Shown here: in pieces, positions 14,430-23,780 of the stretch
Layout: each line of letters starts with the position of its first letter
Position numbering within the stretch: position 1 is the stretch's first letter
NCBI GenBank assembly: GCA_905479615.1
Contig: CAJQNH010000023.1
Coordinates: 1 to 27,153 of the forward strand
DNA from: an uncultured Eudoraea sp.
GTDB lineage: Bacteria; Bacteroidota; Bacteroidia; Flavobacteriales; Flavobacteriaceae
Length of the DNA stretch: 27,153 bases
Direction: 5' to 3'
The notes under the pieces: generated by a model
Databases searched by the model: none
The model's input: the letters and a program-made list of their open reading frames with translations, nothing else
What the model was told of the DNA's origin: nothing
Program-made: the position numbers and the translations under genes

Positions 14430-14507
14430 ATTTAATCAATTTAATCCAATACTGTTCTTCTAGTTAAAAGTTCATTTAATGAAACCTTAACTATACTGGA
14501 GAGCTCA

Positions 14508-16379
14508 TTAGCCTTTAAGCCAGGCTCTCTTTAGTTCCGATTGAGGGGTATTTTCCAAATCACCCAAGGGTACAATAGTGGTAACCTTAACAGTCGGTGT
14601 CCCTACTTTGCCTTTGAGTATTAATTCTTCCTCGCCTCGCTGAACGACCATGGTAATTTTCCTATTGGATGTCCATCCAAAACTCTGTCCAATTATAGGC
14701 CTAATGGATTCTAATGTAATAGGCATGCCGTCTATGCTCATTATTGTATCGCCTCCCTGAGCGCCAAGACCTGTAAAGAAAGTATTTAATTCAATGCCAT
14801 TTCTAATAAATATCGCATCATTATTCGTTTGATCAATATCTATAAATGGTATTTCTCCATCCAAAAAATAACCGCTTCGCTCTTGTATGTCAGCAGTCCT
14901 TAATCCAACAGACGCCAAAATCTCATCATAATTCAATGGTGTATTGCCTATTACATAGGTATCAAAAAATGATTTTATTTCAGGATAAGTCAGATCTACA
15001 ATTTCTCCGATAATTTCATCGTCTTCAAATGGGGTGTCATTGTCATATTTTTTTGAAAGCTCCTTCATTAACCATAATACTCCTTTTTCTCCATTACTTA
15101 AGTCTCTAAGCTTAATATCTAAACTCATATTTATTAAGGCTCCCTTTTCATATACATTGGCATAATTCCCTTTATATGGATCTTCCAAAACATTTCTGCT
15201 CATTGTTGTAAATGACATTGTATCATTATATGACTTAGAGTTATATATTTTCTCCACAATTCGTTTATAAAAATCGGCATCATCAATTAAACCCTGTTGA
15301 ATCTGAAACAGGTTGGCGAAATATTCGGTAGTCCCTTCATACATCCATAGGTGTTCTGACATTTTTGGATTGTTATAATCAAAAAATTGAATTTCCTTTG
15401 AATGTACATTCAAGGGGGTAACTATATGAAAAAATTCATGAGATACAACATCTATCATTGCTTTTTCCAGAGCTTCTAAAGGCATTTGCTCCGGAAGTAC
15501 TACAAGAGTGGAAGAATGATGTTCCAAGGCACCGAAACCGGAAGCATCATTTTCGTCTAATGTAGACAGATACAATAATATATTATATTCCTTAGTTCCA
15601 TCAATCTCGCCAAGAAATGCTTTTTGAGCTCTCATCATACGCTCCATGCTCTCTTTTAGATCTGCGGCGGAATAAACATCATTAGGAGAATAAATACTTA
15701 AATTAACCGTAATATCGTTGATGGCAAAAGAAGCTATGTTTGGTTTCGCATATAGAATTGGGTTATCTACGACTTCAAAATATCTTGAAGCAATAAAGGT
15801 GTCCGTCATAGTATTAGTGTCATCCTGCTTTTTAATTAATGATGTTGTTGGTACCAGGTTTGAAGGAGAAGAAACAATTAACTCATAGGGCACTTCCTTT
15901 AATCCTTCAAAATAACCTACAAAGCCATGAAGATTCAAAACAAAATTTTTGTCTTTTAAAATATTAGTTCCGGCAGGAGAAAATACAGGATCGTTTAATT
16001 CACCTTCAGTATCATAAGTATCTGTTACATAATAATTGATCCTGTCTAATTTTGTTGCATCAGAGATTTTCCATTCATTGGTTCCGATTGAAGTAACCAA
16101 AAGTTCATTCCCCTGATAATCAATAGCCTTGAGGTCTTGTATATACTTACCATAGTCATCCTCACTATAAGTCCCCGGAACCATTTTTGGAATAAAAAAG
16201 GAAATATTTTGTTTATTAAATGACCCTGGGTTGATAGATACACGTACTCTGTCATTAGTAACATTCACCAAATCTATTGTTGTTTCTATAACTGCTTTGT
16301 CTGCTGATAATACAGATTTTGAAGTACCACAGCTATATAGTAAAGAAAGGAAAACATATAGGAAAATTAATTTTTTCAT
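14508..16379 (-). CDS. M61-family metallopeptidase lipoprotein with PDZ domain
   Basis: 623 residues. Signal peptide with lipobox LYSC (Cys17) makes it a lipoprotein. Residues 30-230 form the N-terminal beta domain of M61 peptidases (FFIPKMVPGTYSEDDYGKYI). The catalytic domain has GALEHHSS (283-290), the zinc site H314-E315-F-F-H318, and the third ligand E348 in LWMYEGTTEYFANL. A PDZ domain covers about 520-605 (NTFFTGLGAQGGDTIMSIDGMPI). The family includes glycyl aminopeptidases acting on short N-terminal peptides; all catalytic residues are present, so it should be active in the periplasm or at the outer membrane. It stands alone between converging tsf and the divergent pyrH gene. No consensus promoter is seen upstream. 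Confidence 0.94.
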   Translation of the reverse strand: MKKLIFLYVFLSLLYSCGTSKSVLSADKAVIETTIDLVNVTNDRVRVSINPGSFNKQNISFFIPKMVPGTYSEDDYGKYIQDLKAIDYQGNELLVTSIGTNEWKISDATKLDRINYYVTDTYDTEGELNDPVFSPAGTNILKDKNFVLNLHGFVGYFEGLKEVPYELIVSSPSNLVPTTSLIKKQDDTNTMTDTFIASRYFEVVDNPILYAKPNIASFAINDITVNLSIYSPNDVYSAADLKESMERMMRAQKAFLGEIDGTKEYNILLYLSTLDENDASGFGALEHHSSTLVVLPEQMPLEALEKAMIDVVSHEFFHIVTPLNVHSKEIQFFDYNNPKMSEHLWMYEGTTEYFANLFQIQQGLIDDADFYKRIVEKIYNSKSYNDTMSFTTMSRNVLEDPYKGNYANVYEKGALINMSLDIKLRDLSNGEKGVLWLMKELSKKYDNDTPFEDDEIIGEIVDLTYPEIKSFFDTYVIGNTPLNYDEILASVGLRTADIQERSGYFLDGEIPFIDIDQTNNDAIFIRNGIELNTFFTGLGAQGGDTIMSIDGMPITLESIRPIIGQSFGWTSNRKITMVVQRGEEELILKGKVGTPTVKVTTIVPLGDLENTPQSELKRAWLKG

Positions 16380-16506
16380 TTGTAATTGAGATAACTTAAT
16401 TAAAAAACAAGATTATTAAAATTAATCCAGAACATGCTGATTATTAGGAAATAATTAAGATGAGCATTAAACCTATTAACGAAGAGTTCTCATAAATATT
16501 TTTGAC

Positions 16507-16514
16507 TATTTTTG
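16507..16514 (+). promoter_or_regulatory. -7 element of the pyrH-frr promoter
   Basis: TATTTTTG matches TAnnTTTG and lies 23 bases before the preferred ATG at 16538. No good TTG is found at the right -33 distance. A start of transcription near 16520 would exclude the upstream TTG codon at 16502 as a translation start. Confidence 0.5.
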
Positions 16515-16537
16515 TTTTCAAATCAGCTCAAGAGAAT

Positions 16538-17245
16538 ATGTTATACAAACGAATACTTCTTAAACTCAGTGGTGAAGCACTAATGGGCAACAAGCAATAC
16601 GGGATAGATGCGATGAGACTGTCAGCTTATGCAGAAGAGATTAAGGAAGTAGTAGAATTAGGTGTTGAAGTGGCAATTGTTATTGTAGGAGGAAATATCT
16701 TTAGAGGTCTGGCCGGGGCAAGTAATGGCATGGACAGGGTTCAAGCAGATCATATGGGGATGCTGGCAACAGTCATCAACGGTCTGGCATTACAGAGTGC
16801 TTTGGAACTCAAAGGTGTACAAACAAGATTACAATCTGCTATAAAAATCAACGAAGTTGCAGAACCTTTTATCAGAAGAAGGGCAATGCGCCATTTAGAA
16901 AAAGGACGGGTAGTTATTTTTGGAGGTGGTACCGGAAACCCATATTTCACCACAGATTCTGCCGCAGTTTTAAGAGCGATTGAAGTTGAAGCCGACGTTA
17001 TTCTAAAGGGAACCAGAGTTGATGGTATTTATACCAGTGATCCTGAAAAAGATAAAACTGCTACCAAATTTGATACTATTAGCTTTAATGATGTACTTAC
17101 TAAAGGTCTAAAAGTAATGGATACCACTGCTTTTACTCTTAGTCAGGAGAACAATCTTCCGATTGTCGTTTTTGATATGAACAAAAAAGGGAATCTTATG
17201 AAAATAGTATCAGGTGAAAATATTGGAACGGTGGTAGATCTTTAG
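16538..17245 (+). CDS. pyrH: UMP kinase
   Basis: 235 residues from the ATG at 16538. The N terminus MLYKRILLKLSGEALMG matches the family start. Other blocks: AIVIVGGNIFRG (phosphate loop), MDRVQADHMGMLATVINGLAL, IRRRAMRHLEKGRVVIFGGGTGNPYFTTDSAA and KGTRVDGIYTSDPEKD. It phosphorylates UMP to UDP in pyrimidine nucleotide synthesis and acts as a hexamer of the amino-acid-kinase fold. An in-frame TTG at 16502 would add 12 residues, but these are not family-like and overlap the -7 promoter box, so I reject it. frr follows after 40 bases, the conserved pyrH-frr pairing. Confidence 0.97.
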   Translation: MLYKRILLKLSGEALMGNKQYGIDAMRLSAYAEEIKEVVELGVEVAIVIVGGNIFRGLAGASNGMDRVQADHMGMLATVINGLALQSALELKGVQTRLQSAIKINEVAEPFIRRRAMRHLEKGRVVIFGGGTGNPYFTTDSAAVLRAIEVEADVILKGTRVDGIYTSDPEKDKTATKFDTISFNDVLTKGLKVMDTTAFTLSQENNLPIVVFDMNKKGNLMKIVSGENIGTVVDL

Positions 17246-17285
17246 TTTGGTATAATTTGGGTAAATAAGTTATAAAAAAAAAATT

Positions 17286-17840
17286 ATGGACGAAGATGTT
17301 AAATTTATTTTAGAGGCCACCAAAGAAAGTATGGACGGAGCCATATTACATTTGGAAAAAGCATTGGTTAAAATTAGAGCAGGGAGAGCTAACCCCTCGA
17401 TGTTATCGTCGGTAATGGTTGATTACTATGGCTCGCAGACTCCTTTGTCTCAGGTGTCAAATGTAAATACACCTGATGCACGAACCCTATCTGTTCAACC
17501 GTGGGAGAAAAATATGCTTTCCGAAATAGAAACTGCCATTATGAATGCCAACCTTGGTTTTAATCCCATGAATAATGGAGAGATGGTAATTATTAATGTT
17601 CCTCCACTAACCGAGGAAAGACGAATACAATTAGTAAAACAGGCAAAATCAGAAGCCGAAGAAGCTAAAATAAGTATTCGTAGTGCAAGACAGGAAGCTA
17701 ATAAAGAAATAAAAAACCTGGGGATCTCCGAAGATCTTGAAAAAAACGCGGAAATTGATATTCAGGAATTGACCAATACTTACACAGAAAAAATAGACAG
17801 CATTCTTCATGTGAAGGAAGCAGAAATTATGAAAGTCTAA
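17286..17840 (+). CDS. frr: Ribosome recycling factor
   Basis: 184 residues, the usual length. The helical first part contains MDGAILHLEKALVKIRAGRANPSML, followed by VDYYGSQTPLSQVSNVNTPDARTLSVQPWEKNML (domain II) and the long helices with PPLTEERRIQLVKQAKSEAEEAKISIRSARQEANKEIK. With EF-G it splits the 70S ribosome after termination. Co-transcribed with pyrH, linking nucleotide supply and translation genes. Only a weak inverted repeat (17884-17896) follows. Confidence 0.98.
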   Translation: MDEDVKFILEATKESMDGAILHLEKALVKIRAGRANPSMLSSVMVDYYGSQTPLSQVSNVNTPDARTLSVQPWEKNMLSEIETAIMNANLGFNPMNNGEMVIINVPPLTEERRIQLVKQAKSEAEEAKISIRSARQEANKEIKNLGISEDLEKNAEIDIQELTNTYTEKIDSILHVKEAEIMKV

Positions 17841-17883
17841 TTTTTCATTTTACCAAATGCATATTACACGATTATAGGTCTTA

Positions 17884-17896
17884 TCCTTATTAAGGA
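17884..17896. terminator. Weak inverted repeat after frr
   Basis: TCCTT-ATT-AAGGA follows frr by 43 bases and lies just before the end of the small minus-strand gene. It lacks a strong T tail, so a terminator role is only possible. Confidence 0.25.
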
Positions 17897-17904
17897 AGTT
17901 TATT

Positions 17905-18018
17905 CTATCCTCCAAAATAAATTGCAATAATTGCAACAATAACGATAAGAGCACAAATGACTATTAAAACCCGATATAGAATAATGGCAATTCTACTATA
18001 GTTTTTCTCATCGGACAT
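17905..18018 (-). CDS. Putative 37-residue single-span membrane protein
   Basis: A short reading frame on the minus strand: ATG at 18018, stop TAG at 17907-17905. It encodes a polar, charged N terminus (MSDEKNYSR) followed by one long hydrophobic segment, about residues 10-34, rich in Ile, Val, Leu and Ala and interrupted by Tyr15-Arg16, ending FGG. This is the typical layout of a small bacterial inner-membrane protein. I do not recognise a family. Support is the membrane-span pattern and the otherwise gene-free position; against it are the lack of an exact promoter and the fact that AT-rich DNA can encode hydrophobic runs by chance. It faces frr convergently, 64 bases apart, and is divergent from the MMPL exporter gene. 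Confidence 0.5.
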   Translation of the reverse strand: MSDEKNYSRIAIILYRVLIVICALIVIVAIIAIYFGG

Positions 18019-18181
18019 GTCGTCATTTATTTAAAACTATTTTATTTTAATGGAGTTTAGTCATTGCTAATTTTAGCTCTCCTCAATTTACATAAATTTC
18101 TAAGCAAATAGCACTTTGTAGTACAAATGATGGAATTCGCTATTTTATAGAGCGTTTCTAGGTACAGTCCTCCTTGTTTTC

Positions 18182-18189
18182 TACCTTTG
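18182..18189 (+). promoter_or_regulatory. -7 promoter element of the MMPL exporter gene
   Basis: TACCTTTG matches TAnnTTTG exactly, in the common flavobacterial context TACCTTTGC. No TTTG is found 19-21 bases upstream. Transcription would begin near 18195, giving a leader of about 130 bases that contains an inverted repeat. Confidence 0.55.
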
Positions 18190-18224
18190 CCGCGATTAAA
18201 AATACAATAGTAAATAAGGATTGT

Positions 18225-18246
18225 CCTAATTCATAATTCAATTAGG
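18225..18246 (+). repeat. Inverted repeat in the MMPL gene leader
   Basis: CCTAATT (18225-18231) and AATTAGG (18240-18246) form a perfect 7-bp stem with an 8-base loop inside the presumed 5' leader of the exporter gene. The rest of 18019-18327 shows nothing else I can support. Confidence 0.45.
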
Positions 18247-18327
18247 CATCAGTACCCGGTGTTTAAATGAAGCACTTATAATTTACTTTCTAGCTGTATT
18301 TAAAACTCTGGATTCATAAATAACAGT

Positions 18328-20730
18328 ATGGTTACGAAGATTACAAGAGGATTTTGGGCAAAGGTTGCAAGAATTATTCTTAGAAATAGAATTCTTATCC
18401 TCTTTTTACTTGTTGCCGCTACTGTCTTCTTGGCGTTCCAATGGAAGAATATGCAATTTTCGACTTCTGAGGCGAATCTACTCCCCGATGATCACCCGCT
18501 GAATCTTGCTTATGAAGATTTTCTAGAAAAATTTGGTGAAGAGGGAAATACTATTGCCTTTGCCATTAAAGACAGTTCACTTTACGAAGTTGAAAATTTT
18601 AACAAATGGAACAGATTAAATAAACAATTGGCTGCCTTTCCCGAGGTAGACTATGTTGTCTCTGTAGATAATCTTAAGGAACTTATAAGAGACAAGGAAG
18701 AACAACAGTTTATTCTAAGGCCTTTAATTGAAAAGGCTCCACTCAATAATGTTGAAGTGGACAGTCTAATTCAATATATGTTCAATAATTTGCCTTTTTA
18801 TGATAACCTGCTTTATAATAAAGAAACGGGAACCATAAGAACGCTTGTCTATATGGACAAGGATATTGTAAACACACCCGTTCGGAAAGATTTTATTCTA
18901 AAGGACCTTCATACACTAATTATCGATTTTGAAAAGGAGTCCAAAATGGATGTTCGCGTATCTGGAATGCCCTATATAAGAACAATGAACACTCAACATA
19001 TCATTGACGAAATAGGAATATTCATTGCAGCGGCTCTTATTGTTACTTCCTTAATTTTCTTTTTCTTTTTCCGTAGTGTACGTGCAACGCTAATTTCAAT
19101 GTGTGTAGTGCTAATTGGAGTTATGTGGGCCTTCGGCATCCTGGGCCTTTTAAAGTATGAAATTACAGTTCTCACGGCCTTGATTCCGCCTCTCATCATA
19201 GTAATTGGGATTCCTAATTGTATTTTTCTAATCAATAAATATCAACAGGAAGTTAAAAAACATGGTAATCAGGCCTTATCCTTAAAAAGGGTAATATCAA
19301 AAATTGGTAATGCAACACTCATGACCAACGTTACCACAGCATGTGGCTTTGCAACCTTTATTATAACAGACAGTAAACTTTTGACCGAGTTTGGTATAGT
19401 GGCTTCCATAAACATACTATGCATCTTTATGCTTTCCATACTTATTATACCAATCGTGTATAGTTTTATGTACCCTCCAAAAACAAAACATCTGAAACAC
19501 CTTAACAAAAAATGGATAGATGCTTTTGTAAACTGGATGGAACATATAGTGCGGGAAAAAAGGATAACTATTTATTCGATCTCTTTGCTAGCATTAATAA
19601 TTAGTATTATTGGGATTTATCAAATTAAAATTTCCGGGAATCTTGTTGAAGATATGCCTAAGAGTACAGAGTTTTATAAAGACATTCAATTTTTTGATGA
19701 AGAGTTCAACGGAATTATGCCTATCGAAATTGTTATAGATACAAAAAGAAAAAAAGGGGTGCTAAAACCGGTTACGCTGAAAAAAATGAATGAGTTGGGG
19801 GAAATGATTGAAGAGACGCCGGAATTATCGAAACCCATATCCGTGGTTAATTTGGTAAAGTATTCCAAGCAGGCTTTTTACAATGGAATTCCCAAATATT
19901 ACCAGTTACCTACGTCTCAGGAATACAATTTTATTATGGATGTAGCCCGAAAATCCCAGGGAAATGAAGGCTTAGTTGAGAATTTTGTTGACAGTACAGG
20001 GCAGGTTGCCAGGATTACCACTTTCATTAAAGACGTACCCACGGAAAGAATGGAGGGAATTGAAAAATCCATGCTAGATAAAATTAAGAAGGTTTTTCCG
20101 GAAGATCGTTTTAATGTATATGTGACCGGTAAGGCATTGCTTTTTTTAAAAGGCACGAAGTATCTGGTAAAGAATTTAGTGCTTTCTTTATCCCTTGCAA
20201 TTCTTTTAATTGCTCTATTTATGGCATATTTATTCCGTTCATTCAGAATGATTGTCATTTCTTTAATCCCAAATCTTTTACCTCTGGCAATTACCGCGGG
20301 GATTATGGGTTTTGTAGGCGTTCCTATTAAACCTTCCACAATATTAGTTTTTAGTATTGCCTTCGGAATTTCAGTAGATGACACCATTCACTTTCTGGCG
20401 AAATACCGGCAAGAACTGACTGCTAACCATTGGCGTATTCAAAAATCGGTTTATGCCGCCTTACGTGAAACAGGTGTTAGTATGTTCTATACTTCTATTG
20501 TCCTTTTCTTTGGCTTTTCGGTATTTACAATTTCAAGTTTTGGAGGAACTGTTGCTCTGGGTGCATTAGTATCCGCTACATTGCTCTTTGCCATGTTAGC
20601 CAATTTAATTTTGCTTCCTTCATTACTTCTTTCATTAGAGCGGAGTATCGCAAACAAAGAAGTTCTCAAAAAACCTCAAATAGATATTCTTCCTAAAGAA
20701 GAATTACCCAAAAGTAGATCGGAAGATTGA
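18328..20730 (+). CDS. RND superfamily exporter, MMPL type
   Basis: 800 residues with the two-fold RND plan. A first span (about 21-38) is followed by a periplasmic loop (40-222), then a cluster of five spans (about 225-380). A seventh span (about 413-433) is followed by a second periplasmic loop (435-600) and a second cluster (about 605-770) carrying FGISVDDTIHFLAKYRQE near 680, the MMPL/patched-type signature with the paired aspartates of the proton relay. Relatives move lipids, hopanoids or other hydrophobic molecules across the inner membrane using the proton gradient. No adaptor or outer-membrane partner is adjacent, as expected for the MMPL/HpnN group, so the substrate is unknown. A weak hairpin GTCGT/ACGAC follows the stop (20731-20746). 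asnS starts 96 bases further on. Confidence 0.93.
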   Translation: MVTKITRGFWAKVARIILRNRILILFLLVAATVFLAFQWKNMQFSTSEANLLPDDHPLNLAYEDFLEKFGEEGNTIAFAIKDSSLYEVENFNKWNRLNKQLAAFPEVDYVVSVDNLKELIRDKEEQQFILRPLIEKAPLNNVEVDSLIQYMFNNLPFYDNLLYNKETGTIRTLVYMDKDIVNTPVRKDFILKDLHTLIIDFEKESKMDVRVSGMPYIRTMNTQHIIDEIGIFIAAALIVTSLIFFFFFRSVRATLISMCVVLIGVMWAFGILGLLKYEITVLTALIPPLIIVIGIPNCIFLINKYQQEVKKHGNQALSLKRVISKIGNATLMTNVTTACGFATFIITDSKLLTEFGIVASINILCIFMLSILIIPIVYSFMYPPKTKHLKHLNKKWIDAFVNWMEHIVREKRITIYSISLLALIISIIGIYQIKISGNLVEDMPKSTEFYKDIQFFDEEFNGIMPIEIVIDTKRKKGVLKPVTLKKMNELGEMIEETPELSKPISVVNLVKYSKQAFYNGIPKYYQLPTSQEYNFIMDVARKSQGNEGLVENFVDSTGQVARITTFIKDVPTERMEGIEKSMLDKIKKVFPEDRFNVYVTGKALLFLKGTKYLVKNLVLSLSLAILLIALFMAYLFRSFRMIVISLIPNLLPLAITAGIMGFVGVPIKPSTILVFSIAFGISVDDTIHFLAKYRQELTANHWRIQKSVYAALRETGVSMFYTSIVLFFGFSVFTISSFGGTVALGALVSATLLFAMLANLILLPSLLLSLERSIANKEVLKKPQIDILPKEELPKSRSED

Positions 20731-20746
20731 GTCGTTGGCACACGAC
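20731..20746 (+). terminator. Weak hairpin after the MMPL gene
   Basis: GTCGT-TGGCAC-ACGAC directly follows the stop codon; the next bases AGGTATTTTAT give only a poor T tail. It could be a weak terminator. Confidence 0.3.
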
Positions 20747-20792
20747 AGGTATTTTATAAGGGGTTTAGAGCCAAATATTTTTACCAAAAAGT

Positions 20793-20800
20793 TATCTTTA
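20793..20800 (+). promoter_or_regulatory. Possible -7 element of asnS
   Basis: TATCTTTA is one base from TAnnTTTG and lies 26 bases before the asnS ATG. No matching -33 element. Confidence 0.3.
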
Positions 20801-20826
20801 CCATTCAAATTTAGAATTGATCTCAT

Positions 20827-22260
20827 ATGAAATCATACAGCATTAAGGAGCTACTCCAGACAAAACCTTTAAAACAGGAGGTAGAAGTAAATGGATGGGT
20901 AAAAACATTTAGAAGCAATCGATTTATTGCCTTAAATGATGGCTCCACCATTAACAATATCCAATGTGTGGTTGATTTTGAACAATTCAATGAAGACTTA
21001 CTAAAGAAAATTGCCACAGGGGCTGCTTTAAAAATAAAGGGAGTCCTGGTGGAAAGCTTGGGCAAAGGTCAAAACGTTGAGATACAAACGCATGAAATCT
21101 TTGTTCATGGAGTTTCTGATCCGGATAGCTATCCTATTCAACCCAAAAAGCATTCAATGGAGTTTTTAAGAGAGCAGGCCCATTTAAGGATTCGCACGAA
21201 TACCTTTGCAGCCGTTATGCGTGTCAGATCTGCCCTCTCATTTGCAATCCATGCATATTTTCAAAAAAACGGATTTTATTATTTTCATGCTCCAATAATT
21301 ACAGGTTCGGATGCAGAAGGGGCAGGTGAAATGTTCAGAGTTAGTACATTAGACCCTAAAGCTCCACCTTTGACGGATAGTGGTGAGGTAAATTATAAAG
21401 AAGATTTTTTTGGCAAGGAAACCAATCTAACTGTCTCAGGGCAGCTTGAAGCCGAAGCGTATGCCATGGGATTGGGCAAAGTATATACTTTTGGCCCTAC
21501 TTTTAGGGCAGAAAATTCCAATACTTCAAGACATCTTGCAGAGTTTTGGATGATCGAACCTGAAATGGCCTTTTATGATCTTAAAGATAATATGGATCTG
21601 GCAGAAGATTTTATTAAAAAAATAATTTCGTATCTGTTAGAAAATTGTGAAGAGGATTTGAAATTCCTTGAAAAACGGTTACTCGATGAAGAGAAAACGA
21701 AGCCTATGGCGGAACGAAGTGAAATGGCGCTTATAGATAGGCTTAAATTTGTAGTGGATAATGAATTTATAAGAATTACATATACCGAAGCAATCGAAAT
21801 TTTAAGGAATAGCAAGCCAAACAAAAAGAAAAAATTTCAATACCAAATTGATGAATGGGGTACAGATTTACAAAGTGAACACGAGCGCTATTTAGTAGAA
21901 AAACACTTTAAATGCCCAGTTATTTTATTTGATTATCCTGCCAAAATAAAGGCATTTTATATGCGTTTGAATGAAGACGGAAAAACTGTTAGAGCCATGG
22001 ATATTCTTTTCCCGGGAATAGGTGAAATTGTGGGAGGATCTCAGCGTGAAGAACGATTGGACGTATTGAAAGAAAAAATAGTTGCTTTAGGGATTGATGA
22101 AAAAGAACTTTGGTGGTATCTTGATCTAAGGAAATATGGAACTGCCATTCACAGTGGATTTGGACTTGGCTTTGAACGAATGGTACAATTTGCTACCGGA
22201 ATGGGCAATATAAGAGATGTGATTCCTTTTCCAAGAACCCCGCAAAATGCGGAGTTTTAA
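20827..22260 (+). CDS. asnS: Asparaginyl-tRNA synthetase
   Basis: 477 residues of a class IIb synthetase. An OB-fold anticodon-binding domain (about 1-105, with VNGWVKTFRSNRFIALNDGS) precedes the catalytic domain. Motif 2 is FRAENSNTSRHLAEFWMIEPE (about 225-245) and motif 3 is GFGLGFERMVQFATGMGNIRDVIPFPRTP near the C terminus. The His in SRHLAEFWMIEPE and the overall length fit AsnRS rather than AspRS. It charges tRNA-Asn directly. It lies upstream of rpoN with 62 bases between; the same asnS-rpoN order is common in Flavobacteriia, so they may be co-transcribed. Confidence 0.97.
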   Translation: MKSYSIKELLQTKPLKQEVEVNGWVKTFRSNRFIALNDGSTINNIQCVVDFEQFNEDLLKKIATGAALKIKGVLVESLGKGQNVEIQTHEIFVHGVSDPDSYPIQPKKHSMEFLREQAHLRIRTNTFAAVMRVRSALSFAIHAYFQKNGFYYFHAPIITGSDAEGAGEMFRVSTLDPKAPPLTDSGEVNYKEDFFGKETNLTVSGQLEAEAYAMGLGKVYTFGPTFRAENSNTSRHLAEFWMIEPEMAFYDLKDNMDLAEDFIKKIISYLLENCEEDLKFLEKRLLDEEKTKPMAERSEMALIDRLKFVVDNEFIRITYTEAIEILRNSKPNKKKKFQYQIDEWGTDLQSEHERYLVEKHFKCPVILFDYPAKIKAFYMRLNEDGKTVRAMDILFPGIGEIVGGSQREERLDVLKEKIVALGIDEKELWWYLDLRKYGTAIHSGFGLGFERMVQFATGMGNIRDVIPFPRTPQNAEF

Positions 22261-22322
22261 GGCCTAAACCCTTACATGATATTAATTCTTTAACTTTATA
22301 GATAGGAAAAGAATACAAGCTT

Positions 22323-23780
22323 ATGCTAAAACAACACTTACAGTTTAAATTATCGCAAAAGCTATCTCCTCAACAAATTCAGTTGATGAAGTTAATTCAG
22401 CTTCCTACGCAGGCATTTGAACAGCGAATAAATCAGGAACTTGAAGAAAACCCAGCCTTAGAAAGTGGTAAAGAAGAAAAAAGTTCATTAGACGATGATT
22501 TTGATGAAGATTACGAAGGAGAATCAGACAGTGAAAGCATAGCAGCAGAAGATATTAATATTGATGACTATTTAAGTGACGACGAAGTTCCTGATTATAG
22601 GACAAGGGCTAATAATTACAGCCCCGATGATGATGAAAAGAGCATTCCTTATGCGGCCGGCATGTCATTCAATCAATATCTAATTAATCAATTAAATACC
22701 GTATATCTTAATGACCAAGAATGGGCCATTGCTGAATTTTTGGTTGGTAGTGTTGATGAGAGCGGTTATATACGAAGACCTATAGCTGATATTGCAGACG
22801 ATTTGGCATTTACCCAAAACATCTATTGCGAAGAAGAGGATATTCAAAGGGTTTTAAAAATTGTCCAGGAATTGGATCCTCCTGGTGTTGCTGCAAGAAC
22901 ATTGGATGAGTGTCTCATTCTTCAACTTAAACGTAAAGAGAGAACATCAAATATTGAATTAGCTATTAACATTCTGGATAAATCCTTTGAGCAATTTACC
23001 AAAAAGCACTACAACAAACTACTTCAGAAATACGATATAAATGAAGATGAGCTTAAAGAAGCTGTATTAGAAATTGAAAAATTAAACCCTAAACCCGGTG
23101 GTTCTTACGCGGGAAGTAATAAAGTTATTGAGCATATTGTTCCGGATTTTTCTATTAAAATTATGGATGGAGAACTGGATTTGACCTTAAACGGAAGAAA
23201 TGCTCCTGAACTTCATATTTCGAATGAGTACAGTAATATGTTAGCGGGTTATAAGAGTGCGAAGGATAAGTCCAAATCGCAAAAAGATGCTGTAATGTTT
23301 ATCAAACAGAAGTTGGATTCTGCAAAGTGGTTTATTGATGCCATAAAACAGCGGCAACAAACACTCTATATCACTATGAATGCAATAATGCAATATCAAA
23401 AAGAGTACTTTCTTAGCGGTGATGAACGTAAATTGCGGCCAATGATCTTAAAAGATATTGCAGATACTATTCATATGGATGTGTCTACAGTATCCAGAGT
23501 TGCTAATAGTAAATATGTTGACACTCCTTATGGCACCAAATTAATTAAAGAATATTTCTCTGAATCAATGAAGAATGAAGAAGGTGAAGATGTCTCTACA
23601 AGGGAAATCAAGAGTATATTGGAAACTGTAATAAGGGATGAAGAAAAGAAAAAACCACTCACAGATGATAAATTGGCTGCCATACTAAAAGACAAAGGAT
23701 ATCCAATTGCAAGGCGAACTGTAGCCAAGTACAGAGAACAATTGGGTATACCGGTCGCGCGTCTTAGAAAGCAGATTTAA
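22323..23780 (+). CDS. rpoN: RNA polymerase sigma-54 factor
   Basis: 485 residues. Region I (1-48) is the Gln/Leu-rich activator-response segment LQFKLSQKLSPQQIQLMKLIQLPT. Region II (about 50-105) is strongly acidic (DDDFDEDYEGESDSES). A core-binding region follows (about 115-300), then the helix-turn-helix DIADTIHMDVSTVSRVANSKYVDTPYG, which contacts -12. The RpoN box ARRTVAKYRE (463-472) reads the -24 element. It directs transcription from -24/-12 promoters and needs an AAA+ activator, none of which is in this window. Its stop TAA shares a base with the ATG of the next gene (TAATG at 23778-23782). TAACTTTA at 22291-22298 is a one-mismatch -7 candidate. Confidence 0.97.
   Translation: MLKQHLQFKLSQKLSPQQIQLMKLIQLPTQAFEQRINQELEENPALESGKEEKSSLDDDFDEDYEGESDSESIAAEDINIDDYLSDDEVPDYRTRANNYSPDDDEKSIPYAAGMSFNQYLINQLNTVYLNDQEWAIAEFLVGSVDESGYIRRPIADIADDLAFTQNIYCEEEDIQRVLKIVQELDPPGVAARTLDECLILQLKRKERTSNIELAINILDKSFEQFTKKHYNKLLQKYDINEDELKEAVLEIEKLNPKPGGSYAGSNKVIEHIVPDFSIKIMDGELDLTLNGRNAPELHISNEYSNMLAGYKSAKDKSKSQKDAVMFIKQKLDSAKWFIDAIKQRQQTLYITMNAIMQYQKEYFLSGDERKLRPMILKDIADTIHMDVSTVSRVANSKYVDTPYGTKLIKEYFSESMKNEEGEDVSTREIKSILETVIRDEEKKKPLTDDKLAAILKDKGYPIARRTVAKYREQLGIPVARLRKQI

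Noticed and set aside
16502..16537. TTG start 12 codons upstream of pyrH
   Set aside because: The extension is not like UMP kinases and overlaps the probable -7 promoter box; ATG 16538 gives the family N terminus.
19917..20387. 156-codon open frame antisense to the MMPL gene
   Set aside because: Lies within a clear transporter gene; a translation shadow without motifs.
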